The notes under the pieces were generated by a model. That model saw only the letters and a program-made list of their open reading frames with translations, was not told where the DNA came from and made no database searches. A DNA stretch of 64,000 nucleotides from Candidatus Flavonifractor intestinigallinarum (lineage in GTDB: Bacteria > Bacillota > Clostridia > Oscillospirales > Oscillospiraceae), in the NCBI GenBank assembly GCA_019119165.1, contig DWXO01000070.1, forward strand, positions 1-64,000, written 5' to 3'. Shown here piece after piece: positions 29,447-37,743 of this stretch. Position 1 is the stretch's first letter; each line of letters starts with the position of its first letter. The position numbers were made by a program, and so were the translations under genes.

Positions 29447-29941
29447 TTACCCCTCCTGCTCTCTGGTAATCCCCAGCTGCTCCAGGATGGCCTCCTCACG
29501 CGCCCGCATTTGGGCCTTCATGGGCCCCTCGTCCATGTGGTCGTACCCCAGCAGGTGGAGTACCGAGTGGACGGCCAGATAGGCCACCTCCCGGCGGGTG
29601 CCGTGGCCGTATTCCTCCCCCTGGGCCTTCGCCCGCTCCAGGGAGATCACCATATCCCCCAGGGGCACCAGGTTGTCGCCGGGGTCGGCGTCCTCCTCAG
29701 TGGGGTGTTCCCCGGGCTGGAGGTCGAACATGGGGAAGGAGAGTACGTCGGTGGGCCTGTCCACCTGACGCTGCTCCAGATTGATCTGGTGGATGCCCTC
29801 ATCGTCGGTGAACAGCACGTCCACCTCGCAGGGCACATCCACCCCCTCGGCCTCCAGCGCGGCGGGGATCACCTGCCGCAGCAGGTCGGCATACTCCTCC
29901 GCTCCGTCCACCTCGGTCTCAATGATGATCTCGTGGTTCAT
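29447..29941 (-). CDS. ybeY: Endoribonuclease YbeY
   Basis: 164 residues. Metal-binding HSVLHLLGYDHMDEG (HxxxHxxxxxH) near 125 and DVLSFP near 65. Acts in 16S rRNA 3' maturation and ribosome quality control. Its start overlaps the phoH stop by four bases. Confidence 0.95.
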   Translation of the reverse strand: MNHEIIIETEVDGAEEYADLLRQVIPAALEAEGVDVPCEVDVLFTDDEGIHQINLEQRQVDRPTDVLSFPMFDLQPGEHPTEEDADPGDNLVPLGDMVISLERAKAQGEEYGHGTRREVAYLAVHSVLHLLGYDHMDEGPMKAQMRAREEAILEQLGITREQEG

Positions 29942-30918
29942 GCCTTCCGGCCCTCCTTTTTGGCCCGGCGGTTCTCGTCGGCCTCATAGGCCTTGATAAT
30001 CCGCTGGACAATGACGTGGCGCACCACGTCGGACTCGTTCAGGCGGCAGATGGCGATATCCTCCACCCCGTCCAGCACCCGCATGGCCTCCTTCAGGCCG
30101 GACACGGTGTCCCGGGGCAGGTCGATCTGGGTGATATCGCCGGTGATAACGATCTTGGAACCGAAGCCCAGGCGGGTCAGGAACATCTTCATCTGCTCCC
30201 GGCTGGTGTTCTGGGCCTCGTCCAGGATAATGAAGGAATCGTCCAGGGTGCGGCCTCTCATATAGGCCAGAGGGGCCACCTCGATGTTGCCCCGCTCCAG
30301 ATACTTCTGGTAGGTCTCAGGGCCCAGCATCTCAAAGAGAGCGTCGTACAGGGGCCGCAGGTAGGGGTCCACCTTGCTCTGCAAATCGCCGGGCAAAAAG
30401 CCCAGCCGCTCCCCCGCCTCCACGGCGGGCCGGGTCAGGATGATGCGGTTGACCTGCTTGTCCCGGAAGGCGGCCACGGCGGCGGCCACCGCAAGATAGG
30501 TCTTGCCGGTGCCCGCCGGGCCGATGCCCAAAGTGATGGTGTTTTTCTTGATGGCGTCCACATACCGCTTCTGGCCCAGGGTCTTGGCCTTGATGGGCTT
30601 GCCTTTGGCGGTGACGCACAGGACATCCCGGGCAATGTCGTTGATGTGGGACTCGTTGCCCGCCTTTACCAGATTGATGATGTAGCGGACATTCTGCTCG
30701 GTGATGGTTTCCTTCCGCCCGGCCAGGCCCAGCAGGCCCTCGATGGCCTTGACGGCGTGCATCACGTTTTCCGCCTCGCCGGAGACCTTCAGCTGGTTGT
30801 CCCGGCTCACCACCGTCACGTCCAGCTCATGCTCCACCAGCTTGATATTTTCGTCAAAGGAGCCAAAGACGTCTACCACGTCCTCCATCCGCTCGATATT
30901 GATGGTCTGTTCTATCAT
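29938..30918 (-). CDS. phoH: PhoH-family ATPase
   Basis: 326 residues. Walker A GPAGTGKTYLAVAAAV near 128 and Walker B FIILDEAQNTS near 230; the N-terminal region has a KH-like fold. Pairs with ybeY genomically and is thought to act on RNA. A 170-bp gap separates it from yqfD. Confidence 0.94.
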   Translation of the reverse strand: MIEQTINIERMEDVVDVFGSFDENIKLVEHELDVTVVSRDNQLKVSGEAENVMHAVKAIEGLLGLAGRKETITEQNVRYIINLVKAGNESHINDIARDVLCVTAKGKPIKAKTLGQKRYVDAIKKNTITLGIGPAGTGKTYLAVAAAVAAFRDKQVNRIILTRPAVEAGERLGFLPGDLQSKVDPYLRPLYDALFEMLGPETYQKYLERGNIEVAPLAYMRGRTLDDSFIILDEAQNTSREQMKMFLTRLGFGSKIVITGDITQIDLPRDTVSGLKEAMRVLDGVEDIAICRLNESDVVRHVIVQRIIKAYEADENRRAKKEGRKA

Positions 30919-31088
30919 GGATCGGCCTCGTTTTCTTGGGAAGTTCTGATTTCATCGGCAAGAGCTGACGTCGAGAGATTTTGGCTCAGTCGAAAGTTTG
31001 AAAAGCGGAGGAATACTGTATGTATTTCCCGCTTTGCAAACTGCACGAATGGGACAAAAGATCCGACGCTCAGCCGCAGACGATGGAT

Positions 31089-32309
31089 TCAGGGGTTCCC
31101 TTTTGTAGTGGAATCGGGCACGAATTTCCCGATCTCTTCCCGGCACTCTGCCTGGAGGGTTATGGTCAGCATCCCGTCCGCCGTCTCAACGGCAAATTCG
31201 GTGCTGACGATCTCCCCCTCCCCCACCGTCTCCTCCAGCGCCTCCAGCAGGCGCTCTTTCAGCATGGCCTCCGCCGCGTCCGGCTCCACGGCCAGCGTCT
31301 CCAGTTCATAGGCCCGGCAGGTCTCCCGCTGGACGGCCAGGGGCATCTCCTCGCCGCCGGGCAGGGTCAGGGTCCAGGTACGGCTTATTTTATCATACCT
31401 GTCGAAAGAAATTCCACCCTTTCCAAAAAAATCGGTCCGCCGCCCCAGCACAGTGACCGACCACAGGGCGGCCTCCTCCCCGGTGTACCGCTTCACCTGG
31501 GCCTCCAGGGGCAGCTGGGCCGACAGGGTGCGCCAGGTCCGGGCGTACACCCGGCCGGAGGCGCGCACCTGCATCTGGCCGATCTCCGGCGTCTCGCTGT
31601 AGGCCGGGCCCTTCAGGTGGACGGTGCCCGAGATGAGGGTCTCCCCCTCCAGCACCGTGTCTCCCACCTCTACCACCGCCTCGCCGGTAAGGGCCTCCAC
31701 CTTGGTAACAATGCCGGAAGCCCGGGCCACCACGCTGCCATACTCTTCGGCGTCCACCAGCTCCGGGGCCTCTACCGCCTCCCGCACCAGCACCTCCGCC
31801 CGGGTGCCGTACAGATTGATGGACAGCCAGGACAGCTCTGGCAGCTGGAGCAGCACCTTGTTGCCCACCGTCCGCTCGTCCAGTCCGGGGCCGAAGGTGC
31901 CGATACTCAACCCCTGCCGCCGCAGCTCGGTGAGGATCTGGGCGGTGGACACGTTGGTGTTGCCCTTTACCTCGATGGTGAGCACAAAGGAGGACAGAAC
32001 GCACACCGCCGCCATGGACAGGCCCATCCCCACCCAGAAGGCATAGCGCTTCCTGAACCGGGCCAGGAAGTAGGGCATCCCCTTCCGCCCGGCGGGGGTG
32101 ACGGTACACAGCGTCCGCTCCCCCAGGGCGGCGGCCTGACGGCTGCCCCGGCGGGTGACGGTGAGCCGCAGGCGGGTGGTCTCCATCCACTCCACGTTCC
32201 AGAACAGGATGCCCCGCTGGGCGCACAGGTTGAGGAACCGCTCGGGAAAGGCCCCCTCCACCTCCAGACGCACGCTCCCCCGCAGGGCGTTTACCAGCCG
32301 CAGCAGCAT
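31089..32309 (-). CDS. yqfD: Sporulation protein YqfD
   Basis: 406 residues. The N-terminal cytoplasmic part is about 90 residues. One membrane helix follows (about 93-112, VGMGLSMAAVCVLSSFVLTI), then a large extracytoplasmic region beginning with a POTRA-like segment (VKGNTNVSTAQILTELRRQGL). A mother-cell sporulation protein in Bacillus with ill-defined role. It starts 16 bp after yqfC. Confidence 0.9.
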   Translation of the reverse strand: MLLRLVNALRGSVRLEVEGAFPERFLNLCAQRGILFWNVEWMETTRLRLTVTRRGSRQAAALGERTLCTVTPAGRKGMPYFLARFRKRYAFWVGMGLSMAAVCVLSSFVLTIEVKGNTNVSTAQILTELRRQGLSIGTFGPGLDERTVGNKVLLQLPELSWLSINLYGTRAEVLVREAVEAPELVDAEEYGSVVARASGIVTKVEALTGEAVVEVGDTVLEGETLISGTVHLKGPAYSETPEIGQMQVRASGRVYARTWRTLSAQLPLEAQVKRYTGEEAALWSVTVLGRRTDFFGKGGISFDRYDKISRTWTLTLPGGEEMPLAVQRETCRAYELETLAVEPDAAEAMLKERLLEALEETVGEGEIVSTEFAVETADGMLTITLQAECREEIGKFVPDSTTKGNP

Positions 32310-32325
32310 TCCCCCACCTCCTTTC

Positions 32326-32607
32326 TCAGGTCAGATCCACGCCGTCGATCTCGCCGGTGATAAGCAGCTGGCTGGCGTTCATGGATTTCAGCTCCAGATT
32401 GCTGCCCCGCACCTTGATCACCAGCTTGCCGCCGGAGATGTGGATCTCCCGGCTGCCGTAAGCCAGGATGCCCTTGTGGTTTTCCATCCGCAGCTCCCGG
32501 CTGCCGGTGAGCTCCACCCTGGGCAGGCCGGCCACCACGTCCCCGGGCAGGTCCAGCACCTCCGCCGTCTTTTCCAGCAGACCGGGCCGCTTCCGGTCTC
32601 GTTCCAT
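32326..32607 (-). CDS. yqfC: Sporulation protein YqfC
   Basis: 93 residues. Matches the family by GLPRVELTGSRELRMENHKG and ISGGKLVIKVRGSNLELKS split stretches and by its place before yqfD. The ATG follows GGGAGGGGGTGGAGG. Confidence 0.9.
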   Translation of the reverse strand: MERDRKRPGLLEKTAEVLDLPGDVVAGLPRVELTGSRELRMENHKGILAYGSREIHISGGKLVIKVRGSNLELKSMNASQLLITGEIDGVDLT

Positions 32608-32627
32608 GGCCTCCACCCCCTCCCAGC

Positions 32628-32659
32628 TATGCTTATGCGGGGTGGTTGTCCCATTTGAC
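32628..32659 (-). promoter_or_regulatory. Possible sigma-E-type promoter of yqfC
   Basis: Minus strand GTCAAA, 16 bp, CATAAGCATA, about 20 bp before the yqfC ATG. Bacillus yqfCD are sigma-E controlled; the match here is partial. Confidence 0.3.
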
Positions 32660-32662
32660 AGG

Positions 32663-32691
32663 AAAAGGGCCTGCCGCAAACCGGCAGGCCC
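32663..32691 (-). terminator. Terminator of the radical SAM gene
   Basis: Stem GGGCCTGCCG / CGGCAGGCCC with 5-nt loop and TTTT on the minus strand. Confidence 0.8.
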
Positions 32692-32695
32692 CTGC

Positions 32696-33568
32696 TCACA
32701 CTCCCGTCAGGTCAAACGGGGGGATATATTCACTTTGGGCGGACTCCGCCCCCTGGGCAAAGCCCTCCAGCCCCAGGTCCGCCATATAGGCCTCCGCCGC
32801 CCGGACCTCGGAGGGGCGCACCCGGCGGTTGAGTTCGGGGAATTCCGCCGCGCGGCCCCAGGGGATGTACTGGCTCATGAGGGAGAAGAGCACCTCTCCC
32901 GGCCCGAAGTGCTCCGCCACCCAGTCCATGACCCCCTTGGCCTCGGCCAGTCTGCCGGGCAGCAGCAGGTGGCGAATGATAATACCTTGTTTTAACAGCC
33001 CGTTCTCATAACAAACAGGACCGGTCTGACGGAACATCTCCAGAATGGCGGCCTCCGCCGCCTGGGGATAGTCGGGGGCGTCGGAGTAGCGCCCGGCATA
33101 ATCGGCGGTACGGTACTTGTAGTCGGGCAGATAGATCTGGACCCTGCCCTCCAGGGCCTTCAGGGTCTCCACCCGGTCGTAGCCGCCGGAATTCCACACC
33201 ACCGGCACCGGCAGAGGCTCCTCCAGCGCCGAGCGCACCACATGGGCGTAGTGGGTGGGGTTCACCAGATTGATGTTGTGGGCCCCCTGGGCGATGAGCT
33301 CAAAGAAGATGGCCCGCAGCCGCTCCACCGTGATGGGCTTTCCGAAATCCCGGTGGCTGATCTGCTCATTCTGGCAGAACACGCACCCCAGGGAGCAGCC
33401 GGAGAAAAACACGGTGCCCGACCCCTTTGTACCGGAGATGGGGGGCTCCTCCCACATATGGAGGGCCGCCCGGGCCACCACCGGGGCCTCTGGCATCCGG
33501 CAGCGGCCCTGTCCTTCGGTTTGGGTACGCAGAGCCCCGCACTGCCGGGGACACAGATTACAGATCAT
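32696..33568 (-). CDS. Radical SAM protein, PflA-like
   Basis: 290 residues. The cluster motif CSLGCVFCQN (CxxxCxxC) near 57-66 would bind the 4Fe-4S/SAM centre. There is an extra N-terminal Cys set (MICNLCPRQCG) and a Cys at 23. VWNSGGYD and the barrel continue as in the uncharacterised PflA-like group. Target unknown; no glycyl-radical enzyme gene is adjacent. Confidence 0.88.
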   Translation of the reverse strand: MICNLCPRQCGALRTQTEGQGRCRMPEAPVVARAALHMWEEPPISGTKGSGTVFFSGCSLGCVFCQNEQISHRDFGKPITVERLRAIFFELIAQGAHNINLVNPTHYAHVVRSALEEPLPVPVVWNSGGYDRVETLKALEGRVQIYLPDYKYRTADYAGRYSDAPDYPQAAEAAILEMFRQTGPVCYENGLLKQGIIIRHLLLPGRLAEAKGVMDWVAEHFGPGEVLFSLMSQYIPWGRAAEFPELNRRVRPSEVRAAEAYMADLGLEGFAQGAESAQSEYIPPFDLTGV

Positions 33569-33596
33569 CCGCTTGCTTCCTTTCCCTGTTCAAGGC

Positions 33597-34172
33597 TCAG
33601 CCCTGCTTGGGGCCCAGGTTGCCCTCTTTCCAGTGCTTGCGGCACAGGCCGATATACCGGTCGTTGGCCCCCAGCACCACCTGCTCCCCCTCCTTGAGCA
33701 CATTGCCGTGCTCGTCGAACCGGGCGTTACACAGCGCCTTCTTGCCGCACCAGCAGATGGTCTTGACCTCCTCGATCACGTCGGCGGTGGCCAGCAGCTC
33801 CGCCGAGCCGGGGAACAGGTCCCCCTTGAAGTCGGCCCGCAGGCCGTAGCAGATCACCGGGATATTCCAGTCGTCCACCAGGTCGGTGAGGTAACGCACC
33901 TCCTCCCGGCTCAAGAACTGGGCCTCGTCCACGATGATGCAGGCGTAGGGCTTGAGTTGGCGGGGGGTCATCTCCATCAGGTCGGAAAAATAGATGCAGT
34001 CGTGGCTCAGTCCTGCCCGGGAGGCCACAAACCGGGCCCCGTCCCGCTGGTCGATGGCGGGCTTCACCAGCAGGGCGTCCTGGCCCCGCTCCTCGTAGTT
34101 GTAGCGCACCATCAGAGCGTTGGCGGTCTTGCTGGAGCCCATCACTCCATACCGGAAATACAGCTTTGCCAT
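33597..34172 (-). CDS. tdk: Thymidine kinase
   Basis: 191 residues from MAKLYFRYG. P-loop GVMGSSKTANAL (Ser in place of the last Gly, as in a clostridial subgroup). VDEAQFLS near 92, and a C-terminal zinc site CWCGKKALCNARF plus CRKHW. Phosphorylates thymidine for salvage. The start overlaps the mutY 3' end by 31 bases. Confidence 0.93.
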   Translation of the reverse strand: MAKLYFRYGVMGSSKTANALMVRYNYEERGQDALLVKPAIDQRDGARFVASRAGLSHDCIYFSDLMEMTPRQLKPYACIIVDEAQFLSREEVRYLTDLVDDWNIPVICYGLRADFKGDLFPGSAELLATADVIEEVKTICWCGKKALCNARFDEHGNVLKEGEQVVLGANDRYIGLCRKHWKEGNLGPKQG

Positions 34173-35212
34173 GGTTGTTCTCCCTCTCCTTTGAGCCGTC
34201 CCTCCACCGCAGGCTTGAAAGCCTGAAATGCGTTGGGCACGGCGTAGTCCCGGTCCAGTTCTTCCAACGCGGCCCATACCCAGCCCTGGGGCAGGGTATC
34301 ATTGGCCGCCTGGACCAGCACAGCCTTCATATGCCACTCGATATGGGTAAAAATGTGCTTGCCGGATGGCCCCTGTTCCAGGGAGAGAGCCTCCACCGGA
34401 CAGGGGGCGGGGGAGAGCTCGTTGGGGTACTCCCACAGCCCCGCCAGCAGGCCCCGGCTCTTCCGCCGCCGGAGGGCCACCGCCCCATCCCGGAAGATGA
34501 GGAACACCGTCCGCTCCTCCACTCGCCGGGCCTTCTTGGCCGCCTTCACCGGCAGTTCCCCGGTGCGCTCCGTCAGACGGGCCGTACAAAAGTCTTTGGT
34601 CGGGCACTGATCGCACAGGGGGGCGCCGTTGGGCAGACACACGGTGGCCCCCAACTCCATCAGGGCCTGGTTGAAGTCCCCGGGAGCCTCCACCGGCATC
34701 ACCCGCTTCAGGGCCGCCCCCATCCGGGCCTTGGTGTCCGGCTTCATAATGTCCCCGTCGTCTCCGGTGATGCGGGCCGTCACCCGCAGCACATTGCCGT
34801 CCACCGCCGGTTCCGGGATGCCGAAGGCAATGGAGGAGATGGCTCCGGCGGTATAGTCCCCAATGCCCGCCAGGGCATGGATGGCCTCATAGGTGTTGGG
34901 AAAGACGCCGCCGTGATCCTCCATGATCTGTCTGGCCGCCTTTTGCAGGTTGCGGGCCCGGTTGTAATAGCCCAGCCCCTGCCACAGCTTCATGAGCCTG
35001 TCCTCCTCCACCGCCGCCAGATCGGCCACGGTGGGCAGCTCGGCCAGAAAGCGGCGGTAGTAGTCCAGCACCGCCGCCACCCGGGTCTGCTGGAGCATGA
35101 TCTCGCTGATCCATACATGGTAGGGGGTTGGGTCGCTGCGCCAGGGCAGCACCCGTGCGTTCTCCCGGTACCATTGCAGCAGCGGGATGGGAAGCAGTTC
35201 CAGTGGTTCCAA
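34142..35212 (-). CDS. mutY: Adenine DNA glycosylase MutY
   Basis: 356 residues. ISEIMLQQTRV with the catalytic Glu, helix-hairpin-helix LAGIGDYTAGAI with catalytic Asp in AVDGNVLRV, and a 4Fe-4S loop (C-x7-C-x2-C-x5-C) in CLPNGAPLCDQCPTKDFC. A C-terminal NUDIX-like domain recognises 8-oxoG. A TTG start is used, seven bases after GGAGGG; no ATG fits. Confidence 0.95.
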   Translation of the reverse strand: MEPLELLPIPLLQWYRENARVLPWRSDPTPYHVWISEIMLQQTRVAAVLDYYRRFLAELPTVADLAAVEEDRLMKLWQGLGYYNRARNLQKAARQIMEDHGGVFPNTYEAIHALAGIGDYTAGAISSIAFGIPEPAVDGNVLRVTARITGDDGDIMKPDTKARMGAALKRVMPVEAPGDFNQALMELGATVCLPNGAPLCDQCPTKDFCTARLTERTGELPVKAAKKARRVEERTVFLIFRDGAVALRRRKSRGLLAGLWEYPNELSPAPCPVEALSLEQGPSGKHIFTHIEWHMKAVLVQAANDTLPQGWVWAALEELDRDYAVPNAFQAFKPAVEGRLKGEGEQPWQSCISGME

Positions 35213-35247
35213 AGAGTTCCCTCCAAAGTCTGATCGTTGTCCCGCCC

Positions 35248-35276
35248 ATTATATAATGGCCGCCCCTCTTTTTCAA
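35248..35276 (-). promoter_or_regulatory. Promoter of mutY-tdk
   Basis: Minus strand TTGAAA, 17 bp, TATAAT, about 35 bp before the mutY start. Confidence 0.8.
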
Positions 35277-35309
35277 TTCCCACCGTTCTACAAAATTTTC
35301 TCCGCCCCC

Positions 35310-35339
35310 TTGCGCTTACCGGCAGGTTACCTCTATAAT
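35310..35339 (+). promoter_or_regulatory. Promoter of the FUSC gene
   Basis: TTGCGC, 18 bp, TATAAT, divergent from the mutY promoter. Confidence 0.65.
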
Positions 35340-35378
35340 GTTAGATAAGCAATCAATTCCGACTGGGGGGCGTGTGTC

Positions 35379-37289
35379 TTGGCCGTGGGTTCCGGCATCA
35401 AAGGCTTCCCGGCGCTGTTCTGGCGCCGGTGGAAGGGGGCCTTTTCCACCATTTTGTTTTATGTGGTCCAGTTTTTGCTGGTAATCTGGATCTTCGGCAG
35501 CACCTACGCCATGGTGGTTTCCTGCTCCACCATCCTGTTCCAGCTCCGCCGGAAGGAGGCCAACCGGCTGGAGGATTACGCGGCCATGTGCCTCATGTCC
35601 CTGCTTTTGTGTCTGCTGGCCTTTGCCGCCGCCCTCAACGTGTGGCTGTGCGCCATTTTGAATTTTGTGGTGCCCTTTTTCCTGGTGTTCTGGAAGTGCA
35701 GCCAGTTTACCCCCAAGGGGCATATCGGCTACGCCATGACCTTCGTCTTTCTGGAGCTGCGCCCCCCCACGCTGGAGCAGCTGCCCACCCAGCTGGCGGC
35801 GGTGGGCTTCTGCTGCCTGCTGCTGGTGGTCGCCCTGCTCCTCAACGCTAAGGTGACCCACATCACCAACGACCCGGCGAGCCAGATCTCCGCCAGTCTG
35901 CTGCGGCTGGCCGATCTGCTGGACGGGCTGGCCGACGGCGGGGACGATAAGGCCGCCGGCAAGGAGCTCTACGATCTGGCCCGCAGCTTCCACCGGAAGG
36001 GCTACGACCGGCGGCACCTGCTCCACCTGCCCGACCGGCAGAAGCGGTGCTATCACCTGCTGGCCCTGCTCTTCCAGCGGGCCTCCTATCTGGTCACCGA
36101 CGGTCCCTCCTGGCAGGCCGCCACGGCCACCCCCGCCTTTGCCCACACCATGCACACCCTGGCCGACGTGGTGCGGCAGCTGCAAGGGGCCTGGGAGCCC
36201 GCCGCCCGGCAGCGGCTGGCCGCCCGCATCCAGGCCCTACTGGACCACACCGACCTGCCCCAGGGCCGGCTGCGCATCTTCTACCGCAGCGTGCTCCACA
36301 CCCTGCTGCTCCTGTGCCGGGAGTCCTTTCACGCCCAGCACGACCCCTTCTTCCGCAAGGTGCCCTGGCGGGCGGCCTGGAGCAGCCTGTGCCAGCGGTT
36401 CTCCCCCGCCCGGTTTGAGTTCCGTTTTGCCCTGCGTCTGGCGGTGGTCATGACCATCAGCACCACTGTCAGCTTTCTGTGGGAGTTTGAGCACACCTAC
36501 TGGTTCCCCCTCCACGCCTTCCTGCTCCTCCAGCCCAGCTATGAGGAGAGCGCCCACCGGATGGTCACCCGCCCCGTGGGCACCGCCATCGGCTGTATCA
36601 TCGTCCATCTGGTCTATCCCTGGCTGCCCGGCCTGCCTGGGATCTTCGTATTCTCCCTCATCATGATCTCCCTGATGTACTGCTGCACCCCGGGTACCTG
36701 GGTCCACCCCATCTTCTCCACCTCCTTTGCCCTTACCATGGCCACCCTGACGGTACAGGAGACCGAGGCCATCGGCCTGCGGCTGATGTATCTGGCCATG
36801 GCAATCGCGCTGGTACTGGTGGTCAACACCTTCCTGCTGCCCAACTGGAAGGAGCCCCAGTTCCGCCGGAATTTCCAGGAGCTCTACCGTCTCCAGGCCT
36901 ACTACTGGGAGGTCATCCGCCGCAGCCTCCGCCAGCCGGTGGACCCGGCCCTGTTCAGCGAGCTGCTCTCCCAGTTCCACATGGTCTACCACGAGGCCGC
37001 TCAGTACACCGACCATCAGTCCCCGGAGGAGGCCGACTACCACCGGAAACGGCTGGTGATCCTGTGGAATATGTTCTCCGAGCTGGAGCAAACCGAGGGC
37101 CTTATCCAGTCGGGGGCCGTCACCCCGGAGGAACAGGCCGCCCTGGACGGCGTGGCCGCCGCCCTGGAAGAACGCATCTGTCCCCTCACCGACCTGAACG
37201 GGGTCCCGGTGGAGACCCTGCCCCAGGGGGAGCTGTGCTATGTGGTCCGCCGCTATATGGAAAACGCCCAGGCCCTGTTGCCGCCCTGA
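35379..37289 (+). CDS. FUSC-family membrane protein (aromatic acid exporter-like)
   Basis: 636 residues. N-terminal cluster of about five hydrophobic helices (25-165), a soluble helical domain about 165-345, then a second helix cluster (about 350-485) with TYWFPLHAFLLLQPSYEESAHR, typical of FUSC/YccS-like proteins. A C-terminal helical domain follows. The TTG start has GGGGGG eight bases upstream. Exported substrate unknown. Confidence 0.85.
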   Translation: MAVGSGIKGFPALFWRRWKGAFSTILFYVVQFLLVIWIFGSTYAMVVSCSTILFQLRRKEANRLEDYAAMCLMSLLLCLLAFAAALNVWLCAILNFVVPFFLVFWKCSQFTPKGHIGYAMTFVFLELRPPTLEQLPTQLAAVGFCCLLLVVALLLNAKVTHITNDPASQISASLLRLADLLDGLADGGDDKAAGKELYDLARSFHRKGYDRRHLLHLPDRQKRCYHLLALLFQRASYLVTDGPSWQAATATPAFAHTMHTLADVVRQLQGAWEPAARQRLAARIQALLDHTDLPQGRLRIFYRSVLHTLLLLCRESFHAQHDPFFRKVPWRAAWSSLCQRFSPARFEFRFALRLAVVMTISTTVSFLWEFEHTYWFPLHAFLLLQPSYEESAHRMVTRPVGTAIGCIIVHLVYPWLPGLPGIFVFSLIMISLMYCCTPGTWVHPIFSTSFALTMATLTVQETEAIGLRLMYLAMAIALVLVVNTFLLPNWKEPQFRRNFQELYRLQAYYWEVIRRSLRQPVDPALFSELLSQFHMVYHEAAQYTDHQSPEEADYHRKRLVILWNMFSELEQTEGLIQSGAVTPEEQAALDGVAAALEERICPLTDLNGVPVETLPQGELCYVVRRYMENAQALLPP

Positions 37290-37296
37290 GCACGCA

Positions 37297-37335
37297 AAAC
37301 GCCGCCCGGCTTTTCTGACAGCCGGGCGGCGTTCC
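37297..37335. terminator. Bidirectional terminator between FUSC and C_GCAxxG_C_C genes
   Basis: Stem AACGCCGCCCGGCT / AGCCGGGCGGCGTT. Confidence 0.88.
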
Positions 37336-37338
37336 TGT

Positions 37339-37719
37339 TTATTTCAGCAGCTCCTCCAGCAATTCCACCGCCTCATACACCATCCGGTCGCAGTGGCACT
37401 TGCGCTCCTCGCCCCGCTCCTCCGCCAGACGCAGCAGAGCGGCACAGTCCAGGGCCTGGTTGCGCCACCGAAACCGGCGCATCAGGTCCAGGGCGGCGTC
37501 GTTGTCGGCCCCCGCCATGCCCAGCGCCATCAGAGCACCGGTCACCGCGCCGCAGGTGGCGCCGTGCTTCATGCCCGCCCCGAAGTGGGCGCCCAGCTGG
37601 TAGGCCGCCTCCTTGGTCAGTCCGCATTTGTCCGCAAAGGGCACCAGCACCGACTGGCAGCAGTTGAAGTGGATATCGGTCCGGGCCCGAAGGCCCTTGG
37701 TCTCTTCCATACGGTCCAT
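37339..37719 (-). CDS. C_GCAxxG_C_C family protein
   Basis: 126 residues. Conserved Cys pattern: FNCCQSV near 20, GATCGAVTGALMALG near 55, a Cys in DCAAL near 91 and KCHCDRMV near 108. The family is suspected to be redox-active or metal-binding; function is unknown. It lies 24 bp after recG and may be cotranscribed. Confidence 0.85.
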   Translation of the reverse strand: MDRMEETKGLRARTDIHFNCCQSVLVPFADKCGLTKEAAYQLGAHFGAGMKHGATCGAVTGALMALGMAGADNDAALDLMRRFRWRNQALDCAALLRLAEERGEERKCHCDRMVYEAVELLEELLK

Positions 37720-37743
37720 AGAATCTTTTCTTTCCTTTTCGTG

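Noticed and set aside
30985..31030. Near-palindrome (GGAATAC...GTATTTCC) with AGTTTG/CAAACT arms between yqfD and phoH, possibly an operator or internal promoter
   Set aside because: Imperfect, no clear promoter spacing and no second copy found.
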